Source of the DNA: CALEMW01 sp035447065
Lineage (GTDB): Bacteria > Krumholzibacteriota > Krumholzibacteriia > LZORAL124-64-63
NCBI GenBank assembly: GCA_035447065.1
Contig: DAOTGJ010000010.1
Location: 1-64,000, forward strand
Direction of reading: 5' to 3'
Length of the DNA: 64,000 nt
How positions within the stretch are numbered: the first letter of the stretch is position 1; every line of letters starts with the position of its first letter. The notes under the pieces are model-generated. The model saw only the letters and a program-made list of their open reading frames with translations, had not been told where the DNA came from and ran no database searches. The position numbers were made by a program, and so were the translations under genes. This document shows, piece after piece, positions 41,823 to 51,510 of the stretch.

Positions 41823-41876
41823 GGGCCCGCGACGGACGTCGTCGCGGGCCCCGGGCCCGCGTCGTGCCCGGGGCCC
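41823..41876 (+). terminator. Two overlapping hairpins after the sigma module
   Basis: GGGCCCGCGAC (41823-41833) with GTCGCGGGCCC (41841-41851) makes the first 11-bp stem. GGGCCCCGGGC (41846-41856) with GCCCGGGGCCC (41866-41876) makes a second 11-bp stem that shares bases with the first, so only one can form at a time. Confidence 0.65.
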
Positions 41877-41883
41877 TGCGATC

Positions 41884-41912
41884 TTGACACCGCCCGCGCG
41901 GTCGCTTTTAAT
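41884..41912 (+). promoter_or_regulatory. Near-consensus sigma-70 promoter for the TPR lipoprotein
   Basis: TTGACA (41884-41889) is a perfect -35 and TTTAAT (41907-41912) a five-of-six -10, with 17 bp between. The start of transcription would be about 105 bp before the ATG at 42023. Confidence 0.82.
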
Positions 41913-42022
41913 TCATCCATCTTCCCGGTTTCCCGCAGCTTCACGCCTGCCGGCCCATGCCGTCGGGACCGAGACCGGCCCCACCCCGCGAACGCCATCC
42001 GCTCCATTCAGGGGGATTCTCG

Positions 42023-43243
42023 ATGATCCGCAAGCACGCCGCCCTGCCGCTCATGGTCCTGGCCCTCGTCGCGGTGGTCGGCTGCCGCTCGGCCCACGTG
42101 ACCAGCGCCATCCTCTACATCGACCAGCAGATGTACCAGCGTGCGGTGGACGTGCTCCACGAAGGTCTCGAGTACAGCCCCGATGAGCCTGAGGCCTTCT
42201 TCTACCTGGGCGAGTCCCACTCGCACCTGGCGGAGGAGGCGGTGGGGGAGAACGACTACCTGGCCGCCAAGCTCAACTACGAGAAGGCCTACGACTACTA
42301 CCTCAAGGCCCTGGCCCTGGACCCCGCCCTGTCCACCCGCGTGCAGGAGTCGCTGGACTACAACTACCTGCAGCGCAGCAAGGACGCCGCCAACGACATG
42401 CGTCTGGCCCAGAGCAAGGACGGCGAGGAGCGGGACCGCTACTTCGAGAGCGCCGAGGGCCAGTACCGTCTGGCCTTCGCGTCGCTGCCGGACTCCACGG
42501 CGCCCATCAAGAACATCGCGCGCATGAAGATGTTTCAGGCCAACAGGGAGGCCGATCCGGAGCGGCAGCAGGCCCTGCTTGGGCAGTCGCTGACGCTGCT
42601 GGACCAGGTGCTCGCGGCCCGTCCGGACGCCTACGACCTGCAGTCCGACAAGGCCGGCGTGCTGAACCAGATGGGCCGCAACGAGGAGTCGCGGGCCATC
42701 TACGACCGCCTGGTGCTGGAGCATCCGGACGACACGGACCTGCTGCTGGCCATCGCCGATCTGGCGGTGCAGGAGGAGCGGTACGAGCAGGCGGCGGACC
42801 TGTACACCAAGGTGGCCGGCCTCTACGGGAACGACGAGGAGCTGGACAACGACGACCAGATCTACCCGCTGACGCTGCAGGCCGCCAACTACTACGGCCT
42901 GCCCGGGGTGCTGCGCTACGAGGACGCCCTGGCCCAGTACGCGCGCGCGGTGGAGATGGAGGACGCCAACACCGGCGCCCCCAAGCCGGATACGCTGCTG
43001 CAGAAGGAGCGTCTGCACCACGACTACGCCGGCACCCTCCTGGGCGAAGGCGACGCGATGACCGACGCCGCCCGCGCCCAGTACGAGGCCTGCGTGAACA
43101 CCGGCCGCGCCCTGACCAACCTGGACCCCGAGAACCGCTTCGGCTGGTTCTACATGGGCAGCGCCCTGTTCAAGCTGGAGCGCGTCCAGGAAGGCACCGA
43201 GGCCATGCAGACGTACGAGCGTCTGGAGGCCCAGCGCCAATAG
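42023..43243 (+). CDS. TPR-repeat lipoprotein
   Basis: The 406-aa protein starts with a lipoprotein signal whose lipobox VVGC places the acylated cysteine at residue 21. The mature protein is a chain of TPR units (MYQRAVDVLHEGLEYSPDEPEAFFYLGES, YEQAADLYTKVAGLYGND and a closing FGWFYMGSALFKLERVQEGTEAM). It is unrelated in detail to the lipoprotein at 27.8 kb, although the architecture is alike. The ATG follows GGGGGA. It stands alone behind a strong promoter, which suggests steady expression of a scaffold for envelope assembly or polymer export. Function unknown. Confidence 0.85.
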   Translation: MIRKHAALPLMVLALVAVVGCRSAHVTSAILYIDQQMYQRAVDVLHEGLEYSPDEPEAFFYLGESHSHLAEEAVGENDYLAAKLNYEKAYDYYLKALALDPALSTRVQESLDYNYLQRSKDAANDMRLAQSKDGEERDRYFESAEGQYRLAFASLPDSTAPIKNIARMKMFQANREADPERQQALLGQSLTLLDQVLAARPDAYDLQSDKAGVLNQMGRNEESRAIYDRLVLEHPDDTDLLLAIADLAVQEERYEQAADLYTKVAGLYGNDEELDNDDQIYPLTLQAANYYGLPGVLRYEDALAQYARAVEMEDANTGAPKPDTLLQKERLHHDYAGTLLGEGDAMTDAARAQYEACVNTGRALTNLDPENRFGWFYMGSALFKLERVQEGTEAMQTYERLEAQRQ

Positions 43244-43281
43244 ATGGACCGGTCCGGGGCGGCCGCCGGCCGCTCCGGACC

Positions 43282-43310
43282 TTGCGATCTTCCTCAGGAT
43301 CGGCTAGACT
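43282..43310 (+). promoter_or_regulatory. Candidate promoter for rho
   Basis: TTGCGA (43282-43287) and TAGACT (43305-43310) have a 17-bp spacer. The leader down to the ATG at 43430 is about 110 nt and contains a C-rich, G-poor stretch (43365-43420), as expected of a rut-like autoregulatory leader. Confidence 0.5.
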
Positions 43311-43429
43311 TGGAACATCGACGGCCGTCCCGCGCCGTCCACTCCCCCTGGGTCCAACCCAATCCATCGGAAAAACAGCAACAACCCCTCCCACCCGTCT
43401 GTATTCGGCAAGACCTGCCTAGGAGCGTC

Positions 43430-44677
43430 ATGGACATCAAGGTTCTCCAGGAGAAGAGCATCACCGAGCTCGTCGAGATCGCGAAGGAGCTCAACATCGA
43501 GGGGCTCAGCACCCTGCGGAAGTCCGAGCTGATCTTCAAGATCCTCGAGGGCAACACCGAGAAGAACGGCTTGATCTTCGCCGAGGGCGTGCTCCAGGTG
43601 CTCCAGGAGGGCTACGGCTTCCTGCGGTCGGCCAAGTACAACTACCTGCCGGGTCCGGACGACATCTACCTCTCGCCGTCGCAGATCAAGAAGTTCGACC
43701 TGAAGACGGGCGACACGGTGTCCGGCCAGGTGCGGCCGCCCAAGGACAACGAGCGCTACTTCGCGCTGCTGAAGGTGGAGTCCTGCAACGGGGAGTCGCC
43801 GGACAAGGTCAAGGCCAACACCCTGTTCGACAACCTCACGCCCCTCTACCCCCAGGAGATGCTGAACCTGGAGACCAGCGGCGGGGACATCACCGGGCGG
43901 CTGATCAACCTCATGGCGCCCATCGGCAAGGGGCAGCGCGGGCTGATCGTGTCGCCGCCGCGGGCCGGCAAGACCATCATCCTGCAGAAGATCGCCAACT
44001 CCATCGCGGAGAACAATCCGGAGGTCCACCTCATCGTGCTGCTCATCGACGAGCGGCCGGAGGAGGTCACGGACATGGCCCGCTCGGTGCGGGGCGAGGT
44101 GGTCAGCTCCACCTTCGACGAGCCCGCCGAGCGCCACGTGCAGGTGGCCAGCATGGTGCTGGCCAAGGCCCGCCGCCTGGTGGAGCACGGCAAGGACGTG
44201 GTGATCCTGCTGGATTCCATCACCCGCCTGGCCCGCGCCCACAACACGGTGGTGCCCCACTCGGGCAAGATCCTCTCGGGCGGCGTGGACTCCAACGCCC
44301 TGCAGAAGCCCAAGCGCTTCTTCGGCGCGGCGCGCAACATCGAGGAGGGCGGCTCGCTGACCATCATCGCCACGGCGCTGATCGAGACGGGCTCGCGCAT
44401 GGACGAGGTGATCTTCGAGGAGTTCAAGGGCACCGGCAACATGGAGCTGGTCCTGGACCGGAAGATCGCGGAGAAGCGGATCTACCCGGCCGTGGACATC
44501 TTCAAGTCGGGCACCCGCAAGGAGGACCTGCTGCTGGACCAGAAGGACCTCAACAAGATCTGGGTGCTGCGCAAGTACCTGAGCGACTACAGCCCCAACG
44601 AGGCCATGGAGTTCATGATCGACAAGCTCTCCAAGGCCAAGACCAACCAGCAGTTCCTGGCCGCCATGAACGCCTAG
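43430..44677 (+). CDS. rho: Transcription termination factor Rho
   Basis: The 415-aa hexameric RNA helicase ends transcription at Rho-dependent sites. The N-terminal Rho_N helical domain (MDIKVLQEKSITELVEIAKEL) and cold-shock-like RNA-binding domain (EGYGFLRSAKYNYLPGPDDIYLS) precede the RecA-type ATPase with Walker A SPPRAGKT at 175-182, Walker B VVILLDSITRLARA and the Q/R-loop GGVDSNALQKPKRFFGAARNIEEGGSLT. No long N-terminal insert is present. The ATG at 43430 has TAGGAG upstream and is chosen because the extra upstream frame shows no Rho similarity. Confidence 0.97.
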   Translation: MDIKVLQEKSITELVEIAKELNIEGLSTLRKSELIFKILEGNTEKNGLIFAEGVLQVLQEGYGFLRSAKYNYLPGPDDIYLSPSQIKKFDLKTGDTVSGQVRPPKDNERYFALLKVESCNGESPDKVKANTLFDNLTPLYPQEMLNLETSGGDITGRLINLMAPIGKGQRGLIVSPPRAGKTIILQKIANSIAENNPEVHLIVLLIDERPEEVTDMARSVRGEVVSSTFDEPAERHVQVASMVLAKARRLVEHGKDVVILLDSITRLARAHNTVVPHSGKILSGGVDSNALQKPKRFFGAARNIEEGGSLTIIATALIETGSRMDEVIFEEFKGTGNMELVLDRKIAEKRIYPAVDIFKSGTRKEDLLLDQKDLNKIWVLRKYLSDYSPNEAMEFMIDKLSKAKTNQQFLAAMNA

Positions 44678-44732
44678 CGCCCGGAGGGGTGTTTGCCGCA
44701 GGCCTTCCGGACTTTGCTTTTCGACGGCGACC

Positions 44733-44741
44733 TGCTATATT
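44733..44741 (+). promoter_or_regulatory. Extended -10 promoter for rpmE
   Basis: TGC-TATATT (TG at 44733-44734, hexamer 44736-44741) is an extended -10 with a five-of-six match. The -35 zone (TTTGCT, 44713-44718) is weak, which is normal for extended -10 promoters. Confidence 0.65.
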
Positions 44742-44783
44742 GCCCGGTCGCAACGGAACCGACCCTGTTTCGAGGTGAGCACG

Positions 44784-44999
44784 ATGAAGAAGGACATCCA
44801 TCCGAACTACGTGGCCTGCAAGATCACGTGCCTGTGCGGCAACGAGATCGACACCCGCGCCACGCTGCCCAAGATCAACGTGGAGATCTGCTCCGCCTGC
44901 CACCCGTTCTACACGGGCCAGCAGAAGATCGTGGACACCGCCGGACGCATCGACCGTTTCCGCAAGCGGTACGAGAACTTCTACGACAAGAAGAACTGA
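44784..44999 (+). CDS. rpmE: Ribosomal protein L31, zinc-binding form
   Basis: A 71-aa component of the 50S subunit. Cysteines C16, C18, C36 and C39 form the zinc site of the C+ type L31 (CLCG and CSACHPFYTGQQK). ATG at 44784 is favoured over GTG at 44775, because GAGGTGAG lies at the right distance for the ATG and L31 proteins begin MKKDIHPNY. It is followed by the DUF1385-prfA-prmC-murA run, as in many bacteria, but here a strong terminator separates it. Confidence 0.97.
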   Translation: MKKDIHPNYVACKITCLCGNEIDTRATLPKINVEICSACHPFYTGQQKIVDTAGRIDRFRKRYENFYDKKN

Positions 45000-45007
45000 A
45001 GCGGTCC

Positions 45008-45147
45008 GGAAGGATTCTCCCGTCGCCGCGTACGGTCCTGATCTCCGTCCTCTTCGTTGGGCTTCCTCACCGTAGCTGGGCTACGGATCGGAAGCCCGCC
45101 GCGATGACGGAGACGAGGACCCCGCGCGGCTCGGTCCGAATCCTGCC
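45008..45147. repeat. Large imperfect palindrome (about 140 nt)
   Basis: Nested arms are complementary across the whole segment: outer GGAAGGATTC (45008-45017) with GAATCCTGCC (45138-45147), GCCGCG (45025-45030) with CGCGGC (45125-45130), a long arm 45034-45066 with 45090-45121, and an apical perfect hairpin CCGTAGC-TGG-GCTACGG (45070-45086). CGGTCCG also flanks it as a short direct repeat (45002-45008, 45132-45138). It carries no gene. It resembles a MITE/REP-type element or the DNA for a structured RNA. Confidence 0.6.
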
Positions 45148-45200
45148 GAACCACTTCAGTTCTTCGAACTGGGGTGGTGTGGGACCTCGTTGGGAAGGTG

Positions 45201-45233
45201 GGGGATGTGGGTTGCCGCATCCCCTCGTTTTTT
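45201..45233 (+). terminator. Strong intrinsic terminator after rpmE
   Basis: GGGGATGTGG (45201-45210) pairs with CCGCATCCCC (45215-45224) with one G-T pair, loop GTTG, followed by TCGTTTTTT. It is the only terminator in the window with a full T-run. Confidence 0.92.
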
Positions 45234-45298
45234 GACGGGTTCGGGTGTATCTTGGAGCCTCTTGAGAACTGGACCCGAACCGACGGCGGAGTGATCGG

Positions 45299-46303
45299 AT
45301 GAGTGATCAGAAGAGCGGGGCCTGTCCCGACACCTCTGGGCTGGACGCCAAGGAACTGGACCTGGCCGTCGGAGGGCAGGCGGTCATCGAGGGCGTGATG
45401 ATGCGCTCGCCCAACGCCATCGCCACGGCGGTGCGCACGCCCGACGGGCGCATCGTGGTGCGCAAGAAGCCCTTCCGCAGCGTCTTCAAGAAGCTGAAGT
45501 TCCTGAACATCCCCGTGGTGCGCGGCGGCATCCACCTCATCGAGTCCATGGGGCTGGGGATCGACGCGCTCATGTTCTCCGCGGATCAGGCCGTGGAGGA
45601 GGACCGCGTGGAGAAGAAGGAGAAGACCCTGGGCGACACCCTGATGATGTGGGGCACGGTCGTCTTCGCCTTCATCATGAGCATGGGGCTCTTCTTCTAC
45701 CTGCCCCTGCTGGTCACGGACTGGCTGGGGGTGGACGATCCGTTCTGGTTCAACGTGGTGGACGGCATCATCCGCATCGTGTTCTTCGTGGCCTACCTGA
45801 AGATCATCTCGCTCATGAAGGACATGGCGCGGGTGTTCCAGTACCACGGCTCGGAGCACATGTCGATCCACTGCTTCGAGAACGGCCTGGACCTCACCGT
45901 GGCCAACACGCGGCCCTTCACCACGCTGCATCCGCGCTGCGGCACCAGCTTCCTGTTCTTCGTGATGCTCATCGCCCTGGTGGTGTTCTCGCTCATGGGC
46001 AAGCCGGACAACGTGGTGGAGCGCCTGCAGCGCATCGCCTTCATTCCGGTGATCGGCGGGCTGGCCTACGAGGCCATCAAGCTGTCGGGCAAGTTCAAGG
46101 ACAGCTGGCTCATCAAGCCGCTGATCTGGCCCGGGCTCATGCTGCAGAAGATCACCACCAGCCGCCCGGACGACGACCAGATCGAGGTGGCCCTGGCCGC
46201 CCTGCGCGCCGTGCTGACCCCGGAGGCCGACGACTTCCCCGAGCGCACCTACTACGAGTTCCCCGCCACCGACGCCCCGTCGCCGGCCGCCGTGGAGGCC
46301 TGA
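45299..46303 (+). CDS. DUF1385 membrane protein
   Basis: A 334-aa multi-pass protein of the DUF1385 family. The family signature VGGQAVIEGVMMRSPNAIATAVR is at residues 24-46, followed by LKFLNIPVVRGGIHLIESM, several hydrophobic helices, and the conserved YHGSEHMSIHCFENG and TLHPRCGTSFLFFV motifs whose His, Glu and Cys may bind metal. The function is unknown. It regularly lies next to prfA and rpmE, as here. ATG at 45299 has GGAG upstream. The gene leads the operon that continues through prfA, prmC, murA, selB and ispG. Confidence 0.9.
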   Translation: MSDQKSGACPDTSGLDAKELDLAVGGQAVIEGVMMRSPNAIATAVRTPDGRIVVRKKPFRSVFKKLKFLNIPVVRGGIHLIESMGLGIDALMFSADQAVEEDRVEKKEKTLGDTLMMWGTVVFAFIMSMGLFFYLPLLVTDWLGVDDPFWFNVVDGIIRIVFFVAYLKIISLMKDMARVFQYHGSEHMSIHCFENGLDLTVANTRPFTTLHPRCGTSFLFFVMLIALVVFSLMGKPDNVVERLQRIAFIPVIGGLAYEAIKLSGKFKDSWLIKPLIWPGLMLQKITTSRPDDDQIEVALAALRAVLTPEADDFPERTYYEFPATDAPSPAAVEA

Positions 46304-46304
46304 C

Positions 46305-47390
<1,086 letters not shown>

Positions 47391-47427
47391 GCGCCCCCGC
47401 GGGACGCCACGACGAGGACGCCGCGCC

Positions 47428-48360
47428 GTGCCCGCGGAGCTGAAGACGGTGCGCGAGCTGGTCCAGGCCACGGCCGACTGGTTCGCGAGCAAGGGCCTGG
47501 AGTCGCCGCGCCTCAACGCCGAGCGCCTGCTGGGCGACGTGCTGGGCCTCACGCGCCTGGAGCTCTACCTCCACCACGACCGCCCCCTCACCCCCGAGGA
47601 GACCGACCGCTACCGCGCGCTGGTGAAGCGGCGCGGCGCGGGCGAGCCCCTGCAGACCCTCATCGGCGAGACCCAGTTCTACTCGCGCAGCTTCAAGGTG
47701 GAGGCCGGGGTGTTCATCCCGCGGCCGGAGACGGAGCTGCTGGTGGAGCGCTGCGTGGGCCTGCTCACGGGCGGCACCAGCAGCCTGCTGGCGCCGGTGG
47801 CGGTGGAGATCGGCTGCGGCACGGGCATCATCGGCGTGTCGCTGGCGGCGGAGATCCCGCGGCTGCACGTGTGGGCCACCGACGTGAACCCCCAGGCCGT
47901 GGCCCTGACCGAGACCAACGCGCGGCGCCTGGGCGTGGCGGCGCGGGTGGAGGCCCTGGCCGGCCGCGGCTTCGAGCCGCTGCCGCAGCACCTGCGCGGC
48001 AGCGTGCACCTGCTGGTGAGCAACCCGCCCTACATCGCCTCCGACGTGATCGCGACCCTGGACCGCGAGGTGGCCGAGCACGATCCGCGCGCGGCCCTGG
48101 ACGGCGGCCCCGACGGCCTGGACGCCTACCGCGCCCTGGCCGCCCAGGCCGGCGCCTGGCTGGCGCCGGACGGGCTGCTGGCCCTGGAGATCGGCCACGA
48201 CCAGGGCGGGACGGTGCCGGAGATCTTCGCCGCGGCGGGGTTCACGGACCTCAGCATGCAGATGGACTACAACGGCTTGCCGCGGACGGTCACCGGCCGG
48301 CTGCCGGCCAACGCGGGCGCGCGCACGGGCGCGGCGCGGCCCGCCGCCACGGAGGGATGA
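47428..48360 (+). CDS. prmC: Peptide chain release factor N5-glutamine methyltransferase
   Basis: The 310-aa SAM methyltransferase modifies the glutamine of the GGQ motif in release factors. It has an N-terminal five-helix bundle (about 1-80) that binds the factor and a Rossmann domain with motif I AVEIGCGTGIIGVSLA and the catalytic N199-P-P-Y202 motif. The N-terminal region is in the normal HemK/PrmC length range. GTG at 47428 follows a weak GAGGA site. The C-terminal 35 residues (GRLPANAGARTGAARP...) are an Ala/Arg-rich extension. Confidence 0.95.
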   Translation: MPAELKTVRELVQATADWFASKGLESPRLNAERLLGDVLGLTRLELYLHHDRPLTPEETDRYRALVKRRGAGEPLQTLIGETQFYSRSFKVEAGVFIPRPETELLVERCVGLLTGGTSSLLAPVAVEIGCGTGIIGVSLAAEIPRLHVWATDVNPQAVALTETNARRLGVAARVEALAGRGFEPLPQHLRGSVHLLVSNPPYIASDVIATLDREVAEHDPRAALDGGPDGLDAYRALAAQAGAWLAPDGLLALEIGHDQGGTVPEIFAAAGFTDLSMQMDYNGLPRTVTGRLPANAGARTGAARPAATEG

Positions 48361-48361
48361 G

Positions 48362-49621
48362 ATGGACCGCTTCCTGATCGAAGGGCCGGTGCGGCTGCAC
48401 GGCGAGGTGCGCTGCAGCGGCGCCAAGAACGCGGTGCTGCCGCTCATGGCCGCCGCCCTGCTGTCGCGGGGCGTCAGCGAGATCCGCAACGTGCCCGACC
48501 TGCGGGACGTGCGCACGTTCATGCGCCTGCTGGACATCCTGGGCGCGCGCTGCGGACTTGTGGACGGCACCCTGACCATCGACACGAGCGGGGTGCAGGG
48601 CTGCGAGGCGCCCTACGACCTGGTGAAGACCATGCGGGCCAGCGTGTACGTGCTGGGGCCGCTGACCGCCTTCGGCGGCGAGGCGCGCGTGTCGCTGCCC
48701 GGCGGCTGCGCCTGGGGGCCGCGGCCGGTGAACCTGCACCTCAGCGGCCTGGAGGCCCTGGGTGCGGAGGTGGACCTGGACGCCGGCTACATCCGCACGC
48801 GTGCGCCGTCCGGCGGCCTGCGCGGCGGGCGCTTCCGTTTCGAGCCCAGCAGCGTGGGCGCCACCTGCAACGTGCTCATGGCCGCGGTGCTGGCCGCGGG
48901 CGTGAGCGAGCTGACCAACTGCGCCGTGGAGCCCGAGGTGACCCAGCTGGGCCGGGCCCTTGTGGGCGCCGGCGCGCAGATCGACGGCCTGGGCACCACC
49001 CACCTGGTGGTGACGGGCGTGGAGCGGCTGGAACCGCTGCGCTGCGCCGTGATCCCGGACCGCATCGAGGCCGGGACCTTCCTGGCCGGCGCCGCCATGA
49101 CCGGCGGCGACGTGACCGTGACCCACTGCGATCCCGCGCACCTGGAGGCGGTGAGCGCCGCCCTGGAGGCCATGGGCTGCGAGGTGGACGAGGGTCCGGA
49201 CCGCGTGCGCGTGCGGGGGCCGGAGCGCCTGCGGCCGGTGGAGGTGGTCACGCGGCCCTACCCGGCCTTCGCCACCGACATGCAGGCCCAGCTCATGGCC
49301 TGCGCCTGCGTGGCGCGGGGCACCAGCCACCTCACCGAGACCATCTACCCGGACCGCTTCACCCACGCCGCGGAGCTGCGCCGCCTGGGCGCCGATATCC
49401 GCCTGGACGGGGCCACGGCCACGGTCTTCGGGGTGGCGCAGCTGCAGGGCGCGCCGGTGATGGCCACGGACCTGCGGGCGTCGGCGGCGCTGGTGCTGGC
49501 GGGCTGCGCGGCGCGGGGCGTGACCACGGTGGACCGCGTGTACCACATCGACCGCGGCTACGAGCGCATCGAGCAGAAGCTGGAGGCGCTGGGGGCCCGC
49601 ATCCGACGGGAGCAGGCATGA
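48362..49621 (+). CDS. murA: UDP-N-acetylglucosamine 1-carboxyvinyltransferase
   Basis: The 419-aa enzyme adds enolpyruvate from PEP to UDP-GlcNAc, the first committed step of peptidoglycan synthesis. It has the two-fold EPSP-synthase-like inside-out barrel, beginning with FLIEGPVRLHGEVRCSGAKNAVLPLM. The catalytic cysteine is C116 in RVSLPGGCAWGPRPV, so the enzyme is predicted to be of the fosfomycin-sensitive cysteine type. The ATG lies one base past the prmC stop. The C-terminus overlaps selB by four bases. Confidence 0.97.
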   Translation: MDRFLIEGPVRLHGEVRCSGAKNAVLPLMAAALLSRGVSEIRNVPDLRDVRTFMRLLDILGARCGLVDGTLTIDTSGVQGCEAPYDLVKTMRASVYVLGPLTAFGGEARVSLPGGCAWGPRPVNLHLSGLEALGAEVDLDAGYIRTRAPSGGLRGGRFRFEPSSVGATCNVLMAAVLAAGVSELTNCAVEPEVTQLGRALVGAGAQIDGLGTTHLVVTGVERLEPLRCAVIPDRIEAGTFLAGAAMTGGDVTVTHCDPAHLEAVSAALEAMGCEVDEGPDRVRVRGPERLRPVEVVTRPYPAFATDMQAQLMACACVARGTSHLTETIYPDRFTHAAELRRLGADIRLDGATATVFGVAQLQGAPVMATDLRASAALVLAGCAARGVTTVDRVYHIDRGYERIEQKLEALGARIRREQA

Positions 49622-51510
49622 GCGCGCGGCGCCACTCCATCCTGGGCACGGCCGGCCACGTGGACCACGGCAAGTCGGCGCTGATCCGCGCCCTGACCGG
49701 CGTGGAGACGGACCGGCTGAAGGAGGAGCGGGAGCGCGGCATCAGCATCGAGCTGGGGTTCGCCGAGCTGGAGCTGGGCAAGGATCTGATCCTGGGCGTG
49801 GTGGACGTGCCCGGGCACGAGCGCTTCGTGAAGCAGATGGTGGCCGGGGCCGGCGGGGTGGACCTGGCCATGCTGGTGGTGGCGGCCGACGAGGGCGTGA
49901 TGCCCCAGACCGTGGAGCACCTGGACATCCTGCAGCAGCTGGACGTGCAGGGCGGGCTCATCGTGATCACCAAGACCGACCTGGTGGACCGCGACCTGGC
50001 CGAGGTGGCCGCCGAGGAGGTGCGCGACCTGGCCGCGGGCACGTTCCTGGCGGAGCGGCCGGCGGTGCTGGTCTCCGCGCTGACCGGCGACGGCCTGGAC
50101 GAGCTGCGCGCGGCCCTGCGCGCCGAGGCCCTGGCGCTGCCGCCGCGGCCGGCCGGGGCGCCGTTCCGGCTGCCGGTGGACCGGGTGTTCACCATGCCGG
50201 GGGCGGGGGTCATCGTGACCGGGACCGCCTGGGAGGGGACGGTGCGCGCCGGCGATCAGCTGGAGCTGCAGCCGTCGGGCGCCAAGCTGCGCGTGCGCGA
50301 CGTGCAGGCCCACGGCGCCGTGGTGGACGCCGGCCACGCCGGCCAGCGCCTGGCCCTGGCCCTGCACGGCGTGAAGAAGGACGAGGTGGAGCGCGGCGAC
50401 CAGGTGGCGGCGGCGGGCGGCGCCGGCGCGGCCACGCGCGTGGACGCGCGCGTGACGCTGGTGCCCCACTTCGACGGCAAGCTCAAGAACCGCCAGCGCG
50501 TGCACGTGCACCACGCCGGCCGCGAGGTGCTGGGCCGCGTGAGCCTGCTGGACGCGGAGGAGCTGTCCCACGCCCAGGACGCGTCCACGGGCCTGGTGCA
50601 GATCCACCTGGAGGCGCCGCTGGTGCCGCGGGCCGGGGACCGCTTCGTGCTGCGCTTCTACTCGCCCCTGGTGACCATGGCGGGCGGCAAGGTGCTGGCC
50701 GCGGACCCGCCCCGCCGCCGCCGCTTCCACGAGCGCGACCTGGCGGAGCTGGCGGTGCTGGAGGAGGGGTCGGCCGACGAGCTCTTCCTGCAGAAGCTGC
50801 TGGAGACCGGGACCGAGGGCCTGCCGGCCGCCGCCCACGCCGAGTATCTGGAGCACCCCGGGGTGACGGCCGCGGGCAAGCGCCTCTACCACGGCGGCCT
50901 CTCGACGGAGCTGGCCGACCGCGTGGACGCCCTGCTGGCCGAGTACGTGGAGAAGAATCCCCTGCGCGCCGGCATGCCCCGGGAGGAGATGCGCCGCCGC
51001 GTGAAGTTCCGGGGCGGCAGCGCGGAGTGGGCCGCCTGGTGCGCGGTCCTGGCCGCGGACCGCGGCTGGAGCGTGGAGGGGGACCGCCTGGCCCTGGCCG
51101 CGCGTCCAGCCCTGCCGGCCGCCCTGCAGGCCGACGTGGACGCCCTGGCCGCGTCCCTCGCGGCCGCGGGGTTGCAGTGGCCGGGCGCCGAGGCGTTCTT
51201 GTCCGTGCTGCGCGGGGGCGACCGCGGCTACAAGGCCGACGAGTGGATCCGCCACCTGACCGACCGCGGCGACGCCGTGGCGGTGGCGCCGGACTACGTG
51301 GTCTCCGCCGCCGCCTTCGCGGACCTGCGCGCGCGCCTGGCCGGCTGGTTCGACGCCAACGCGACCCTGGAGTTCGGACAGTTCCGCGAGCTGAGCGGAC
51401 TGACGCGCAAGCTGGGCATCCCCATGCTGGAGACCCTGGACCGGATCGGCTGGACCCGTCGCGAGGGCGACGTGCGCACGGCCGGCCCGCGGCTGAACGA
51501 GGAGCCATGA
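49618..51510 (+). CDS. selB: Selenocysteine-specific translation elongation factor
   Basis: A 630-aa GTPase that delivers Sec-tRNA to UGA codons marked by a SECIS hairpin. The EF-Tu-like core has G1 GHVDHGKS (13-20), switch II DVPGHERFVKQM and the guanine motif TKTDL. Beta-barrel domains follow (VDRVFTMPGAGVIVTGTAWEG), and the C-terminal ~230 residues form the winged-helix array that reads SECIS, ending with LTRKLGIPMLETLDRIGWTRREGD, a typical SelB finish. It sits in a translation/cell-wall operon with ispG rather than beside selA. The SelA, SelD and tRNA-Sec genes are not in the window. Confidence 0.94.
   Translation: MSARRHSILGTAGHVDHGKSALIRALTGVETDRLKEERERGISIELGFAELELGKDLILGVVDVPGHERFVKQMVAGAGGVDLAMLVVAADEGVMPQTVEHLDILQQLDVQGGLIVITKTDLVDRDLAEVAAEEVRDLAAGTFLAERPAVLVSALTGDGLDELRAALRAEALALPPRPAGAPFRLPVDRVFTMPGAGVIVTGTAWEGTVRAGDQLELQPSGAKLRVRDVQAHGAVVDAGHAGQRLALALHGVKKDEVERGDQVAAAGGAGAATRVDARVTLVPHFDGKLKNRQRVHVHHAGREVLGRVSLLDAEELSHAQDASTGLVQIHLEAPLVPRAGDRFVLRFYSPLVTMAGGKVLAADPPRRRRFHERDLAELAVLEEGSADELFLQKLLETGTEGLPAAAHAEYLEHPGVTAAGKRLYHGGLSTELADRVDALLAEYVEKNPLRAGMPREEMRRRVKFRGGSAEWAAWCAVLAADRGWSVEGDRLALAARPALPAALQADVDALAASLAAAGLQWPGAEAFLSVLRGGDRGYKADEWIRHLTDRGDAVAVAPDYVVSAAAFADLRARLAGWFDANATLEFGQFRELSGLTRKLGIPMLETLDRIGWTRREGDVRTAGPRLNEEP

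Noticed and set aside
45001..45235. Reading frame running on through the palindrome after rpmE
   Set aside because: The frame crosses the rpmE gene out of phase and the large palindrome and terminator; the product has no coherent composition.
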